A stretch of 33,721 bases of DNA from an uncultured Chitinophagales bacterium (lineage in GTDB: Bacteria > Bacteroidota > Bacteroidia > Chitinophagales > UBA2359), in contig CALBCY010000272.1 of the NCBI GenBank assembly GCA_937927195.1, forward strand, positions 1-33,721, in the 5' to 3' direction. The number at the start of each line of letters is the position of its first letter. Position 1 is the stretch's first letter. Positions 1-8,915 of this stretch are shown one piece after another. The notes under the pieces were generated by a model that saw only the letters and a list, made by a program, of their open reading frames with translations, was not told the DNA's origin and searched no databases. The position numbers and the translations under genes were made by a program.

Positions 1-791
1 GGGTATGCTGGAGCTTTGAAGCTTTGTGCTAAACCAGGTACCATTTCAGTTACATTGTAATTGAAAGGTCTCTTTTTAAGGAAACTACCCAATTTCTTAT
101 CCATTTGATTGAGAGAAGGTGCCAAGAAAACGACATCAGAATCATCTTTGTAATGTTCCACCAATTCATTTAATTCAGGCATTTCTTTCTGACAAGGCGG
201 ACAACCAACAAACCAGAAATTGAAAAGAACGACCTTGCCTTTTAAGGCTTCAGAGTTCCATTTCTTTCCATTGATATCCACAAAATCATAGGCAGGCGCA
301 GCTTGACCTACCAAATTGAAAGCCTTATCAATGGTTGGGACTTGGGCTTTGTATCTATTTTTTCTTGCTTGATTTTTTGCGTTTAGTTTAAAAGTTTTTT
401 GCTTTCCTTTATAATACATCCCTTGATCATGCTTGTAATATTTATAGTTTTCAACATAATCCATTATCGAAATTTCTTCCCAGTTTTCATTGGCAAAAAG
501 ATCCTGATCTGTCAGTTTATAGGTATGATTGAAATCTGATGCTCCTTGTAAGTTTTTCCATTCTGTTGCATCAAGTTTTTTGCCTCCTGGTGCAACAGCT
601 TGATCTTGCGTTGCCTTTTGTTGAGTCGCTTTTTGATTTGTAGCTGTAGGAGCTTTTACAGTTTTCGAATTTGTTTGGGTCTTTGCACTTTCTTGTTTAT
701 CAACACTTTGAGAATTTGAATTGCAGGAAAGTATAAAAAGACAAGATCCCAAAAGGATTAAAAACTGATATTTTTTCAAATTTAATTGCAT
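1..791 (-). CDS. TlpA-like thioredoxin-fold lipoprotein (3' end outside window)
   Basis: The reading frame is open from the ATG at 791 to the window edge, giving 263 residues with the C-terminus missing. The N-terminus is Lys-rich and hydrophobic and ends in an ILSC lipobox, so Cys23 is the likely lipidated residue. A Gln/Thr/Lys-rich low-complexity linker follows to about residue 70. The C-terminal part is a redoxin/AhpC-TSA domain of the TlpA/ResA type: a VVLFNFW strand is followed by the CPPC redox motif at residues 197-200. Family knowledge suggests a periplasm-facing thiol-disulfide oxidoreductase; the partner cannot be told. The middle region (about 75-150) matches nothing I recognise. 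The gene lies 126 bp downstream of the S41 protease gene on the same strand, so co-transcription is possible but unproven. Confidence 0.85.
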   Translation of the reverse strand, partial: MQLNLKKYQFLILLGSCLFILSCNSNSQSVDKQESAKTQTNSKTVKAPTATNQKATQQKATQDQAVAPGGKKLDATEWKNLQGASDFNHTYKLTDQDLFANENWEEISIMDYVENYKYYKHDQGMYYKGKQKTFKLNAKNQARKNRYKAQVPTIDKAFNLVGQAAPAYDFVDINGKKWNSEALKGKVVLFNFWFVGCPPCQKEMPELNELVEHYKDDSDVVFLAPSLNQMDKKLGSFLKKRPFNYNVTEMVPGLAQSFKAPAY

Positions 792-917
792 CACTATTTA
801 TTTTTCTTTCTTAAAATTACCCTCAAATATAATATTTTCCTTTGCCAATTAACTAATAGAATCATCCCATTCAGAATAGAAAATAGAAAATAGTTTATAA
901 AAGATGCTTTTTACACT

Positions 918-2570
918 TTAATGAAATTGACTGTTTCCAAGGAGTTTGAAGTATTCTTTGGGTTTACTAAGAACGCTTTTTGCAGCAATGGCTTCTTTTG
1001 AATTTCTTAAAAGATATTCATATTCACCTGCGACATTATAATATCGAGAAACTATGTGATATTCTAGTGATTTCTTTACCTCATTTTTGTTATCAAATAA
1101 CTGTTGCAATTTCAATGCTTTGAAAGCATTTTTTGTTGCATTTACTTCTTTAGTGAAATTGGCCTCACTATTGTTTTCTTTTAATTTCTTTTCCCATTCT
1201 AAAAATTCACTTTCAGTTTTGAGTGTAAAATTGTAATTAGACTCTTTTATAAACTCTATGAAGACCTCAAAATATTGATCTTCTATGATAAAATTTGTTG
1301 GGCCAGCGATCGATTCATGTGTATTTCTAAAATAGTTTACATAATCGAAAAAAGGATAACTTCTATTGATGGCAGAAACAACATCTGCAGTTTCTTTTTT
1401 AGGTAGAACTACATCTGGGACGATCCCCTCGTAATCTCTAAATTTTCTTTTGTTTGCAGTGAAATATTCGCTTTTCTGCCAATCTTGATATTCTTGTTCT
1501 TTCTGCCCAAGATGCACTTTTGAATAATCCATTTTTTGTATACATCTTTTCAATGGAGTATGATATCTTGAAAGGGTGAAATACATACTAGTACTATCAC
1601 CAAGATTCCATGTTTGTTGAACCAAACCCTTACCGTAAGAGTTTTGCCCCACAATAACTGCTCGATCATAGTCTTGCAATGCACCTGATAAAAGCTCTGC
1701 TGCTGAAGAAGAATAATCATTTATAAGCAAAGCCAACTTCATATCGGGGTACAATGGTTCGTTCAATGTTTTATAGGGCTCAAAATCCTTGCTTCGCGAT
1801 TTCATATAGTAAATAGGTTTGCCTTTGGGCAAAAAGAAATTTGCAATCTCCACTGCTTGAAATGCAGAGCCACCATTGTTGTTTTGTAAATCTAAAACCA
1901 GTCCTTTTATTTCATTCTTTTTACCTTTCTTTTTTTGCAATTTTTGAATGGCTGTTTTTAAAGAATCTGCAGATTGCCCCCAGAAATGATTGAGTTTTAC
2001 ATAAGCAATTGTATCATTCAGCATGGTTGAATATGGAACAATTGCTCTTAATATATTTTTGCGTTTTATGTTTACTTCATACGCTCCTTTGGTTGGCCTG
2101 TTCATCTTTAATTTCACCATAGAACCAGGCTCCCCTTCCAACATGGCCTGAACATCTTTTACATACTGTTCCCAGATTACTTTGCCATCTATTTCAAGAA
2201 TAATATCTCCGACTCGAATGTCATTTTTTTCTGCAGGAGATCCAGGATTTATGCTAGAGACAACGGTATAACCATCTCTGTAAAACATGAAAACTCCAAT
2301 CCCTTCTCGCAAGATTCCATCCATGCTTTGAAAATGACTTTTGGTCTCTTCTTCATCGTAAAATTTAGAATAGGGATCAAGGGAAGAAAGCGCTGCTCTC
2401 ATGGCAGTATTCATCAATTCTTCTTCATTGACTTCGTCAACAAAATTTTCATCAAGCACCGTAATTAGATATTGGAAAACTTTCGATTTGCTTTCAATTC
2501 CATTGAATTTGATGCTGGCGGAAATAAGAAACAAACCGAGGAGAAGGCAAGAAATGAATTTGTATTTCAT
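918..2570 (-). CDS. S41-family C-terminal processing peptidase with PDZ domain
   Basis: This 550-residue protein is a CtpA/Tsp-type serine protease. An N-terminal signal peptide or anchor (about 4-20) is followed by a helical cap, a PDZ domain (about 85-170) and the S41 catalytic core. By alignment with E. coli Tsp the catalytic Ser is Ser289 in SSSAAE and the Lys is Lys314 in YGKGLVQQ; Asp300 matches the conserved Asp between them. A helical C-terminal domain follows the core. I chose the ATG at 2570 over the in-frame ATG at 2606 because it puts the hydrophobic segment directly at the N-terminus, and the longer start nearly touches a hairpin at 2612-2645. The family trims or degrades envelope proteins in the periplasm. 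It follows the TPR gene on the same strand, separated by that hairpin. Confidence 0.93.
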   Translation of the reverse strand: MKYKFISCLLLGLFLISASIKFNGIESKSKVFQYLITVLDENFVDEVNEEELMNTAMRAALSSLDPYSKFYDEEETKSHFQSMDGILREGIGVFMFYRDGYTVVSSINPGSPAEKNDIRVGDIILEIDGKVIWEQYVKDVQAMLEGEPGSMVKLKMNRPTKGAYEVNIKRKNILRAIVPYSTMLNDTIAYVKLNHFWGQSADSLKTAIQKLQKKKGKKNEIKGLVLDLQNNNGGSAFQAVEIANFFLPKGKPIYYMKSRSKDFEPYKTLNEPLYPDMKLALLINDYSSSAAELLSGALQDYDRAVIVGQNSYGKGLVQQTWNLGDSTSMYFTLSRYHTPLKRCIQKMDYSKVHLGQKEQEYQDWQKSEYFTANKRKFRDYEGIVPDVVLPKKETADVVSAINRSYPFFDYVNYFRNTHESIAGPTNFIIEDQYFEVFIEFIKESNYNFTLKTESEFLEWEKKLKENNSEANFTKEVNATKNAFKALKLQQLFDNKNEVKKSLEYHIVSRYYNVAGEYEYLLRNSKEAIAAKSVLSKPKEYFKLLGNSQFH

Positions 2571-2611
2571 AATATTTAAATAAAGATTATGCTTTAAATG
2601 GTACAATAAAA

Positions 2612-2645
2612 AAAAGGCTGCCTTAAAATTTAAAGCAAGCCTTTT
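2612..2645 (-). terminator. Hairpin between TPR gene and S41 protease gene
   Basis: AAAAGGCT and AGCCTTTT form an inverted repeat around an AT-rich loop, with A/T runs on both outer sides. It lies between the TPR stop (2670) and the S41 start (2570), so it probably ends or attenuates the TPR/gyrA-side transcript. Confidence 0.6.
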
Positions 2646-2669
2646 GTATTATTTGTCAATATTTTATTA

Positions 2670-3896
2670 CTATTTCAATGCGTCCAATTTGTCCTGCATT
2701 TCTTTTACTTTGTCCATCATGTTCATACGAGCAAAAATAGACTTTAGAAAGTTAATAGTATTCTCATCAGATGGCTTAAGGTCAAGATACTTTTCAAAGT
2801 ACCCCAAAGCAACATTTACATGTTCCATTCCATCTGCATTTAATTTATCGTAATTAGGATCGTTGGCAGGTAAATCATTTGCCTGATCGATGATGTCTTT
2901 TCCAAGGTTGTTTTCTAAAACCCCAAGGTTGTAAACAGCATCAACATTTTTGGGATCTAATTCGTATGCCTTTGTTAACATACTCATAGCCTTAGTGTTC
3001 AATTCATCCGCTTTAGCTTTATCATCTCCTTTTATACCTTCAACAGCTTGTAAGTAGGCAGAACCAATGATACTATATAGTCCAGAATTGTCTGGCATTA
3101 ACTTCAAAGCTTCTTCAGCTTTCTTTGCAGCCATGTCCATATCACCAGCATTAAGTGCATCGTTGATCTCAGAAATCACTAAGTCAGCGTCATCAGGGAA
3201 CAATTCCATCGCTTCTCTTAGTATTTGGGCTGCAGCTTCGTCGTTGCCTTCCTTTTTATACATAAAGGCCAAATGCTTGTATACGAAAGATTCACCATAT
3301 TGAAGTTCTTTCAGCTGTTCATAATATGGCTTTGCCTCTGGGTACATTTCAGCATTGAAAGCAGATAAAGCACAATTGGCAATTCCAGAAGTGTCAATTA
3401 CACCACCTTTCTTATTAAATTGTTTTTGCAAATCCGAGATTTCTAAATATCTAGAGAAATTTCCGTAGGCATCTTTATACTTCTTATTAGAGAAATTGTC
3501 AACACCGTTGTTAAAAAAGTTTCCTGCTAAAAACTGCAATTGTGTTACTGCATCTTTAGAATTTCTTGCTTTCTTTTCATTTTTTTCAAGGTCAATGACC
3601 TTCATATATGCTTCATAAGAGGCATCAGCGGCACCTTTGGTCAATTCGGGATTCTCTGTGGCTGCTAGTGCAGCATAAATCTGACCTTTGTACATCCATG
3701 TTTTGGGAGAAACCATTGATTTTTCATGCTCGCATGCTAAGTCAATAGCATCTTTTGCCTTAATTAAAGGCTCCACATTGGTTGGGTCTTGGCGATAAAA
3801 ATCCAAATTCGACCAAGCGGTTTGAACTTTTGACATCTGGCTGTAAGCACTAAAAGACAATAAAAGTCCGATGGTTAGGAGAAATATTTTCTTCAT
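2670..3896 (-). CDS. Secreted tetratricopeptide-repeat protein
   Basis: This 408-residue protein has a clean signal peptide (MKKIFLLTIGLLLSFSAYSQ, typical Bacteroidota cleavage before Gln), so it is exported. The rest is alpha-helical with TPR-like units. The clearest are an LDPKNVDAVYNLGVLENNLG unit near residue 315 and a C-terminal unit built around YFEKYLDLKPSDENT. It has no catalytic motif. Proteins of this type are scaffolds for periplasmic or outer-membrane complexes, but the partner here is unknown. The start is 70 bp downstream of the gyrA stop on the same strand. I see no convincing promoter in that gap, so read-through from gyrA is plausible. Confidence 0.88.
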   Translation of the reverse strand: MKKIFLLTIGLLLSFSAYSQMSKVQTAWSNLDFYRQDPTNVEPLIKAKDAIDLACEHEKSMVSPKTWMYKGQIYAALAATENPELTKGAADASYEAYMKVIDLEKNEKKARNSKDAVTQLQFLAGNFFNNGVDNFSNKKYKDAYGNFSRYLEISDLQKQFNKKGGVIDTSGIANCALSAFNAEMYPEAKPYYEQLKELQYGESFVYKHLAFMYKKEGNDEAAAQILREAMELFPDDADLVISEINDALNAGDMDMAAKKAEEALKLMPDNSGLYSIIGSAYLQAVEGIKGDDKAKADELNTKAMSMLTKAYELDPKNVDAVYNLGVLENNLGKDIIDQANDLPANDPNYDKLNADGMEHVNVALGYFEKYLDLKPSDENTINFLKSIFARMNMMDKVKEMQDKLDALK

Positions 3897-3966
3897 GATA
3901 AATAGAATTTTGTTTAACTTTTTTCTATGACCTATTTTGGTTTAGGTTGGTTTAATGATTATTAAT

Positions 3967-6651
3967 TTATTCTTCTTCTGAATCCTGATCATTACTTGGA
4001 ACATCCTCTGAATCACTGTCTGCTTTGTTGTCAGTTTTGGTATCATCTTGGCCTTCTGCTGCGGTTTCTTGACCTTCTTCAGCAACTGGTGTGATTGGGT
4101 TTCCATCTTCATCTAGAGGCACTATTGGATTGCCGTCCTCATCTAATTGAATAATTGGGTTCCCATCCTCATCTACTTCAGGATCTTTATCATCCAATGG
4201 AACTTTCGCCACACTTGCTATTTCATCTCCATCATTGATGTTGATTAGTTTGACTCCTTGAGTATTTCTTCCAAGAGTTGAAATAGAACTCATGGTCATT
4301 CTAATGGTTAAGCCTGATTTGTTAATAATCATCAAGCCTCCATCATCATCCGCTTCCTTCAAAGCGACCAATGTTCCAGTTTTTTCAGTAACCTTAATTG
4401 TTTTTACACCTTTACCACCACGGTTGGTCAATCTATAATCTTCTAACAAAGATTTTTTACCATAACCCCGCTCACTTACAACCAAAATTTTCGAAGTGTC
4501 TTTCTTGGCTTCAGGAACAACAATCATTGCGATCACTTCGTCATTCTCCTTAGCTAAGGTCATTCCTTTTACACCAATTGATGTTCTACCTACAGATTTG
4601 ATTTTAGATTCGTGGAATCTAACAACTTTACCCTGCTTACTTCCTACTAGGATATCGCAAGTTCCATCTGTCAATTTACACTCGACCAATCTATCTCCTT
4701 CTCTAATGGTGATGGCATTGATACCATTTTGTCTAATTCTGGAATAGCTTCTCAAAGAAGTCTTTTTGATTGTTCCGTTTTTAGTAGCAAAAACAATGAA
4801 ATTATTATCCAAGAATTCCTCATCTTTCAAATTGGGAACATTGATATAAGCCAAGACTTTTTCTTCATTAGGCAATTGTATCAAATTCTGTATTGGTCTA
4901 CCTTTCGCCGTTTTGTTTCCTTCAGGCAATTGGTAAACTCTGATCCAATGACATCTTCCACCTTCTGTAAAGAATAAAAGGTAATTGTGTGTACTGGTTG
5001 AGAACATGTCTTCGATAAAATCTTCCGATCTAGTTCCACCACCTTTGGATCCTTTCCCTCCTCTGTTTTGCTCTTTGTATTCCGCAAGAGAAGTTCTCTT
5101 AATGTATCCTTTGTGTGAAATGGTTACAACCATTTTTTCATTGTCGATGATGTCCTCTATTGCGAACTCACTATCATCAATGGTAATATCGGTACGTCTT
5201 TCATCACCGTATTTTTCACGAATTTCTATTAACTCTTCTTTGATGATGTCCATTCTCATGCCCTTATTGGCGAGAATCTCTTTAAGTCCATTAATAGTTG
5301 CCATTAAAGCTTCATATTCTTCTTTAATCTTAGCTCTTTCTAGTCCTGTCAGTTTTTGCAATCTCATATCGAGAATTGCTTTTGCCTGAATTTCTGAAAG
5401 TCCAAAAGAAGACATCAATCCTTGCTTCGCTTCATCTGGTGTTGCAGAAGCCCTGATTAATTTAATTACTGCATCTAGGTTGTCTATAGCGATGAGTAAG
5501 CCTTCCAAGATATGGGCTCTTTCTTCCGCTTGTCTTAATTCATATTCGGTTCGTTTTACAACTACTTCGTGTCTAAATTCAACGAAATAATGAATCAATT
5601 CTTTCAGATTCAAAATACGTGGACGACCATTTACCAGACAGACATTATTTATACCATAAGAGGTCTGTAAATAAGTGTGCTTGTAAAGTTGATTAAGAAC
5701 AACATTCGGATTTGCATCCTTTTTAAGAACGTAAACGATTCTCATTCCTCTTCTATCCGACTCATCTCGAATATCAGAAATGCCTTCTATCTTTTTCTCA
5801 TTGATAAGAGCGGCCGTTTTCTGAATCATGGTCGCCTTGTTGACCATGTATGGGATCTCAGAAACAATAATGATTGTACGACCAGTTTTTGTTTCTTCAA
5901 CATCAGCACGGCCTCTAACAACCACTCTACCTCTTCCGGTCTCAAAACCCTGATAAACACCTGACATACCATAAATAGTACCGCCTGTTGGGAAGTCAGG
6001 AGCCTTGATGTGGCTTGTTAATTCTTTTATCGTAATCTCCTCATTATCAATGTATGCCAACGTTCCGTTTACCACTTCGGTGAGGTTGTGCGGTAGCATG
6101 TTTGTTGCCATTCCAACTGCGATTCCAGTAGCTCCATTTATCAACAGAGTCGGAATTTTGGATGGCAAAACAGTAGGCTCTTGAAGACTATCGTCAAAAT
6201 TCAATCTCCAATCGACTGTTTCCTTGTCGATATCTGATAAAATCTCATCGGATATTTTCTTCAATCTCGCCTCAGTATAACGCATGGCTGCAGGACTATC
6301 ACCGTCCACGGAACCAAAGTTTCCTTGACCATCGACGAGTGGATATCTTAGGGACCAATCCTGAGCCATTCTTACCATGGCATCATAAACAGATGTATCA
6401 CCATGAGGGTGATACTTACCTAAAACTTCCCCTACAATTCTTGCTGATTTCTTCTGAGGTTTATTAAAAGATAAACCAAGTCCATTCATGCCAAAAAGTA
6501 CACGTCTGTGAACTGGTTTTAAACCATCTCTTACATCAGGTAAGGCTCTTGCGACTATAACAGACATTGAATAATCAATGTATGCGGATTTCATTTCATC
6601 CTCAATATTGACATTTTCAATCCTGTCTTCGCCGTTATTATTTTCCTCCAT
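3967..6651 (-). CDS. gyrA: DNA gyrase subunit A
   Basis: This 894-residue protein is full length. It has the breakage-reunion domain with catalytic Tyr125 in [10 protein letters not shown]. The quinolone-resistance region reads [17 protein letters not shown], with Thr86 and Asp90 at the positions of E. coli Ser83 and Asp87. The C-terminal beta-pinwheel carries the GyrA box as QNRGGKG at 528-534, which separates gyrase from ParC, and a second NRGGKG blade motif lies further on. After about residue 815 comes an unusual acidic tail. It has three 10-residue repeats built on DEDGNPI (about 823-853) and then a Glu/Asp/Ser-rich end ([16 protein letters not shown]). With GyrB it introduces negative supercoils. 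It diverges from exbB across a 203-bp gap. Confidence 0.98.
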   Translation of the reverse strand: MEENNNGEDRIENVNIEDEMKSAYIDYSMSVIVARALPDVRDGLKPVHRRVLFGMNGLGLSFNKPQKKSARIVGEVLGKYHPHGDTSVYDAMVRMAQDWSLRYPLVDGQGNFGSVDGDSPAAMRYTEARLKKISDEILSDIDKETVDWRLNFDDSLQEPTVLPSKIPTLLINGATGIAVGMATNMLPHNLTEVVNGTLAYIDNEEITIKELTSHIKAPDFPTGGTIYGMSGVYQGFETGRGRVVVRGRADVEETKTGRTIIIVSEIPYMVNKATMIQKTAALINEKKIEGISDIRDESDRRGMRIVYVLKKDANPNVVLNQLYKHTYLQTSYGINNVCLVNGRPRILNLKELIHYFVEFRHEVVVKRTEYELRQAEERAHILEGLLIAIDNLDAVIKLIRASATPDEAKQGLMSSFGLSEIQAKAILDMRLQKLTGLERAKIKEEYEALMATINGLKEILANKGMRMDIIKEELIEIREKYGDERRTDITIDDSEFAIEDIIDNEKMVVTISHKGYIKRTSLAEYKEQNRGGKGSKGGGTRSEDFIEDMFSTSTHNYLLFFTEGGRCHWIRVYQLPEGNKTAKGRPIQNLIQLPNEEKVLAYINVPNLKDEEFLDNNFIVFATKNGTIKKTSLRSYSRIRQNGINAITIREGDRLVECKLTDGTCDILVGSKQGKVVRFHESKIKSVGRTSIGVKGMTLAKENDEVIAMIVVPEAKKDTSKILVVSERGYGKKSLLEDYRLTNRGGKGVKTIKVTEKTGTLVALKEADDDGGLMIINKSGLTIRMTMSSISTLGRNTQGVKLININDGDEIASVAKVPLDDKDPEVDEDGNPIIQLDEDGNPIVPLDEDGNPITPVAEEGQETAAEGQDDTKTDNKADSDSEDVPSNDQDSEEE
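4094..4183 (-). repeat. Three tandem 30-bp units in the gyrA tail
   Basis: Three in-frame 30-bp units (4094-4123, 4124-4153, 4154-4183) each encode DEDGNPI plus a variable three-residue spacer. The units differ at silent and spacer positions, so they are not a fresh slippage product. Confidence 0.85.
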
Positions 6652-6672
6652 AATTATTCAAAACTTAATGCG

Positions 6673-6697
6673 CAAATATAAGTAATTATAGGCACAA
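6673..6697 (-). promoter_or_regulatory. Candidate gyrA promoter
   Basis: Read on the minus strand, a TATATTTG box (6680 down to 6673) sits 22-29 bp upstream of the gyrA ATG and matches the Bacteroidota -7 consensus TAnnTTTG. A TTG lies 14 bp further upstream (6697-6695). That is closer than the usual -33 spacing. Confidence 0.5.
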
Positions 6698-6791
6698 TGT
6701 ATAGAATGTGGATAGTTTAGTCCAAAGCTTAAATTTGGCCTTAAAATCATAATAAATCAGAATTTTAACAATTTAGTAGGCTCAGGCTTCG

Positions 6792-6819
6792 TTTTGTCAA
6801 TTGTTAAAAATTATATTTG
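6792..6819 (+). promoter_or_regulatory. Candidate exbB operon promoter
   Basis: TATATTTG at 6812-6819 matches TAnnTTTG. A TTTTG lies 15 bp upstream (6792-6796). The expected start of transcription near 6826 would give a leader of about 30 nt before the exbB ATG at 6855. Confidence 0.5.
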
Positions 6820-6854
6820 CCTTTATTAATTAATGAACAAACAACTCCATCTGA

Positions 6855-7532
6855 ATGAATGTATTTTTTTTACAGGCAGTTGATTCCTTAGGAGTCGCTA
6901 CCGAAGGCGCCAGTATGAGCTTAATAGAGCTATTATTTAAAGGGGGATATTTCATGATTCCCTTGTTGATCCTTTCCATTTTTGCCGTATATATCTTGAT
7001 TGAAAGATATCTCGTGATCAAGAAAGCTTCCAAAATGGATGATGGTTTTATGCGAACGGTCCGAGATTATATTATCGGCGGAAACATTGTTGCAGCCAAA
7101 TCAGTTTGTGAACAAGAAAACACCCCAATTTCAAGAATGGTTTCCAAAGGGCTAACCAATTTAGGTAAGCCAATTAGAGACATCGAAGCTTCGGTTGAAA
7201 ATGTTGGAAAACTAGAATTATTGCAATTGGAAAAAAGACTTTCCACGCTGGCATTAATTTCCGGTGTCGCTCCAATGATTGGCTTCCTTGGAACAGTGAC
7301 TGGAATGATCCGAGCATTTTACAATCTTTCAAACGCCGGCAGTAATATTGACCCAGGTATGTTGGCAGGGGGTATTTATGAAGCTATGTTGACAACTGCA
7401 GCTGGATTATCTGTAGGAATCATCGCCTTTATTGGATACAATATTTTGGTTGCAATGGTTGAACAAGTTATTTATAAAATGGAGGCCACTTCCATGACAT
7501 TTATCGATGTTTTGCAGGAACCAGCCAAGTAA
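6855..7532 (+). CDS. exbB: ExbB/TolQ/MotA-family proton channel
   Basis: This 225-residue inner-membrane protein has the three-helix layout of ExbB: a first helix at about 31-53 (GGYFMIPLLILSIFAVYILI), a cytoplasmic domain, then helices at about 132-156 and 180-203. The family signature GFLGTVTGMIRAF is at 143-155. It forms the proton channel that energises a TonB protein for outer-membrane import. The start at 6855 leaves a short N-terminal extension before the MSLIELLFKGG start seen in many relatives; such extensions are common in this phylum, and Met21 is the alternative. It is the first gene of an exbB-exbD-tonB-folC run, with 58 bp to exbD. Confidence 0.93.
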   Translation: MNVFFLQAVDSLGVATEGASMSLIELLFKGGYFMIPLLILSIFAVYILIERYLVIKKASKMDDGFMRTVRDYIIGGNIVAAKSVCEQENTPISRMVSKGLTNLGKPIRDIEASVENVGKLELLQLEKRLSTLALISGVAPMIGFLGTVTGMIRAFYNLSNAGSNIDPGMLAGGIYEAMLTTAAGLSVGIIAFIGYNILVAMVEQVIYKMEATSMTFIDVLQEPAK

Positions 7533-7590
7533 TCTGTATTAAACCTCATTGATAAAATTCATTCCATAATAGTATAAATCCATTGCTCAA

Positions 7591-7986
7591 ATGAGTTTAA
7601 AAGCGAGAAATAAAATAAATCCTAATTTTCAAATGTCCTCATTGACGGACATAATATTCTTGTTATTGATATTCTTTCTATTGACTTCGTCACTGGTTAG
7701 TGTGAATGCTCTTGAAATTTTATTGCCCAGCTCTAACAGTAGTACCACTGTTCAAAAAGGCATTAATATTGCTGTCACAGGAGACAAACAGTATTTTTAC
7801 AACCAAGAACAAGTTGACTTTAAGGAGATTGAGGGAAGATTAATAGCAGCTAAGGAAACCGAAGAAGGACAAACAATCACTTTGTTTGCCGCACGATCCG
7901 TTCCTTGGGAAGAAGTCGTAAGAATTGTGGATTTAGCAAAGCGTTTAAATTTACAAATTATTGCAGCAACAAATCCAGAAAAATGA
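7591..7986 (+). CDS. exbD: ExbD/TolR-family biopolymer transport protein
   Basis: This 131-residue protein has a short cytoplasmic N-terminus and one membrane helix that starts SLTDIIFLLLIFFLL. Asp20 is the conserved membrane Asp that carries protons in ExbD. A small periplasmic domain ends in a VDLAKRLNLQIIAATNP segment typical of the family. It works with the upstream ExbB. Its stop codon overlaps the next ATG in ATGA (7983-7986), which implies translational coupling to the TonB-like gene. Confidence 0.93.
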   Translation: MSLKARNKINPNFQMSSLTDIIFLLLIFFLLTSSLVSVNALEILLPSSNSSTTVQKGINIAVTGDKQYFYNQEQVDFKEIEGRLIAAKETEEGQTITLFAARSVPWEEVVRIVDLAKRLNLQIIAATNPEK

Positions 7987-8915
7987 GTTACATCCAAGAA
8001 GAAAACAATGCCTTGTCCAGAGAAGGTTTGATTGGAACCATAATAGTCCATTGGATTTTATTTTTGATCTTTTGGTTTATGGTCATGTCGGCTGTCCCTA
8101 AACAAAAGATGGGAGTGATCATTAATTTTGGAACGGTAGAAACGGGTTCTGGCGAGGAAAGTCCACAAAGTTCAGAAGAAAGTACACCTCCCCCGGCAGA
8201 GCAACAAGCAGCTGAAGAAACACCAGAAGAGGTTGTAGAGGATGTTCAGCCAGCGGCACAATCTCCTACACCAACAGTTGAACAAGATGTTCATAAGGTT
8301 AAAGATGAAAACTCAGTAGCTGTTCCAACAGAAAAACCAGATAAGAAAGACGATACCAAGGACGAGGAGAAAAAGAAAAAAGACAAGACTCCGCCAAAGA
8401 CAGAGGAAAAGATTGAAGATAAAAAAGAAGAACCTGCTGAGAAAGTTGAAGAAAAATTACCTGAAATAGACCAGCGAAGTCTATTCAAGAAAAAGAATAC
8501 CAACAGCTCAAACTCTTCAACCAGTCAAGGGAACTCTGATAATCCGAAAGGTGACATGGGGCATGATACTGATGAAAAGAACCGAAATCAAAATTCAGAT
8601 ATATACGCTCCAAGTCGAGATATAGGCATGAGCGATAGCGGTAACTTCAACTTTGAATTGGCTGGAAGGAACTTGGTAAGGAAGCCGGACATAAGCACCA
8701 ATTATGACAAGGAAGGAAGAGTTGCCATTAGAATCAAAGTAAATAGCAAAGGGGAAGTAATTGATGCATCTTATACGTCTAAGGGATCTTCAACCTCAGA
8801 TGCAAAACTAAAGAGCATCGCCATTCAAGCGGCAAAAGATTCCAAATTCAATTTTGATCCCAACGCTCCTGATATTCAGAGCGGAACCATAACCTTTACT
8901 TTTAAAATTCGCTAA
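7983..8915 (+). CDS. TonB-like energy transducer
   Basis: This 310-residue protein has one N-terminal membrane helix (about 16-37), a long periplasmic linker (about 50-170) and a C-terminal domain (about 215-310) with the strand pattern of TonB-C (RVAIRIKVNSKGEVIDASY). The linker is rich in Glu, Lys, Pro and Ser, including dense EEKKKKDKTPPKTEEK stretches that can span the periplasm. The ATG at 7983 is preferred over an upstream in-frame start at 7905 because it overlaps the exbD stop and gives a compact N-terminus before the helix. It completes an ExbB-ExbD-TonB set. The receptor it serves is not in this window. Confidence 0.9.
   Translation: MSYIQEENNALSREGLIGTIIVHWILFLIFWFMVMSAVPKQKMGVIINFGTVETGSGEESPQSSEESTPPPAEQQAAEETPEEVVEDVQPAAQSPTPTVEQDVHKVKDENSVAVPTEKPDKKDDTKDEEKKKKDKTPPKTEEKIEDKKEEPAEKVEEKLPEIDQRSLFKKKNTNSSNSSTSQGNSDNPKGDMGHDTDEKNRNQNSDIYAPSRDIGMSDSGNFNFELAGRNLVRKPDISTNYDKEGRVAIRIKVNSKGEVIDASYTSKGSSTSDAKLKSIAIQAAKDSKFNFDPNAPDIQSGTITFTFKIR

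Noticed and set aside
2571..2606. Longer start for the S41 protease at 2606
   Set aside because: It puts 12 extra residues before the signal peptide and nearly touches the hairpin at 2612-2645. The ATG at 2570 is the natural start.
4721..4977. Apparent frame changes suggesting a broken gyrA
   Set aside because: Short ORFs on both strands here are shadows. The gyrA frame is continuous from 6651 to 3967.
4985..5389. 134-residue plus-strand ORF inside gyrA
   Set aside because: It is antisense to the conserved gyrA coiled-coil region and shows no recognisable domain.
7905..7982. Upstream in-frame start for the TonB-like gene
   Set aside because: It would overlap most of the exbD 3' end. The ATG at 7983 sits in an ATGA overlap and gives a normal N-terminus.
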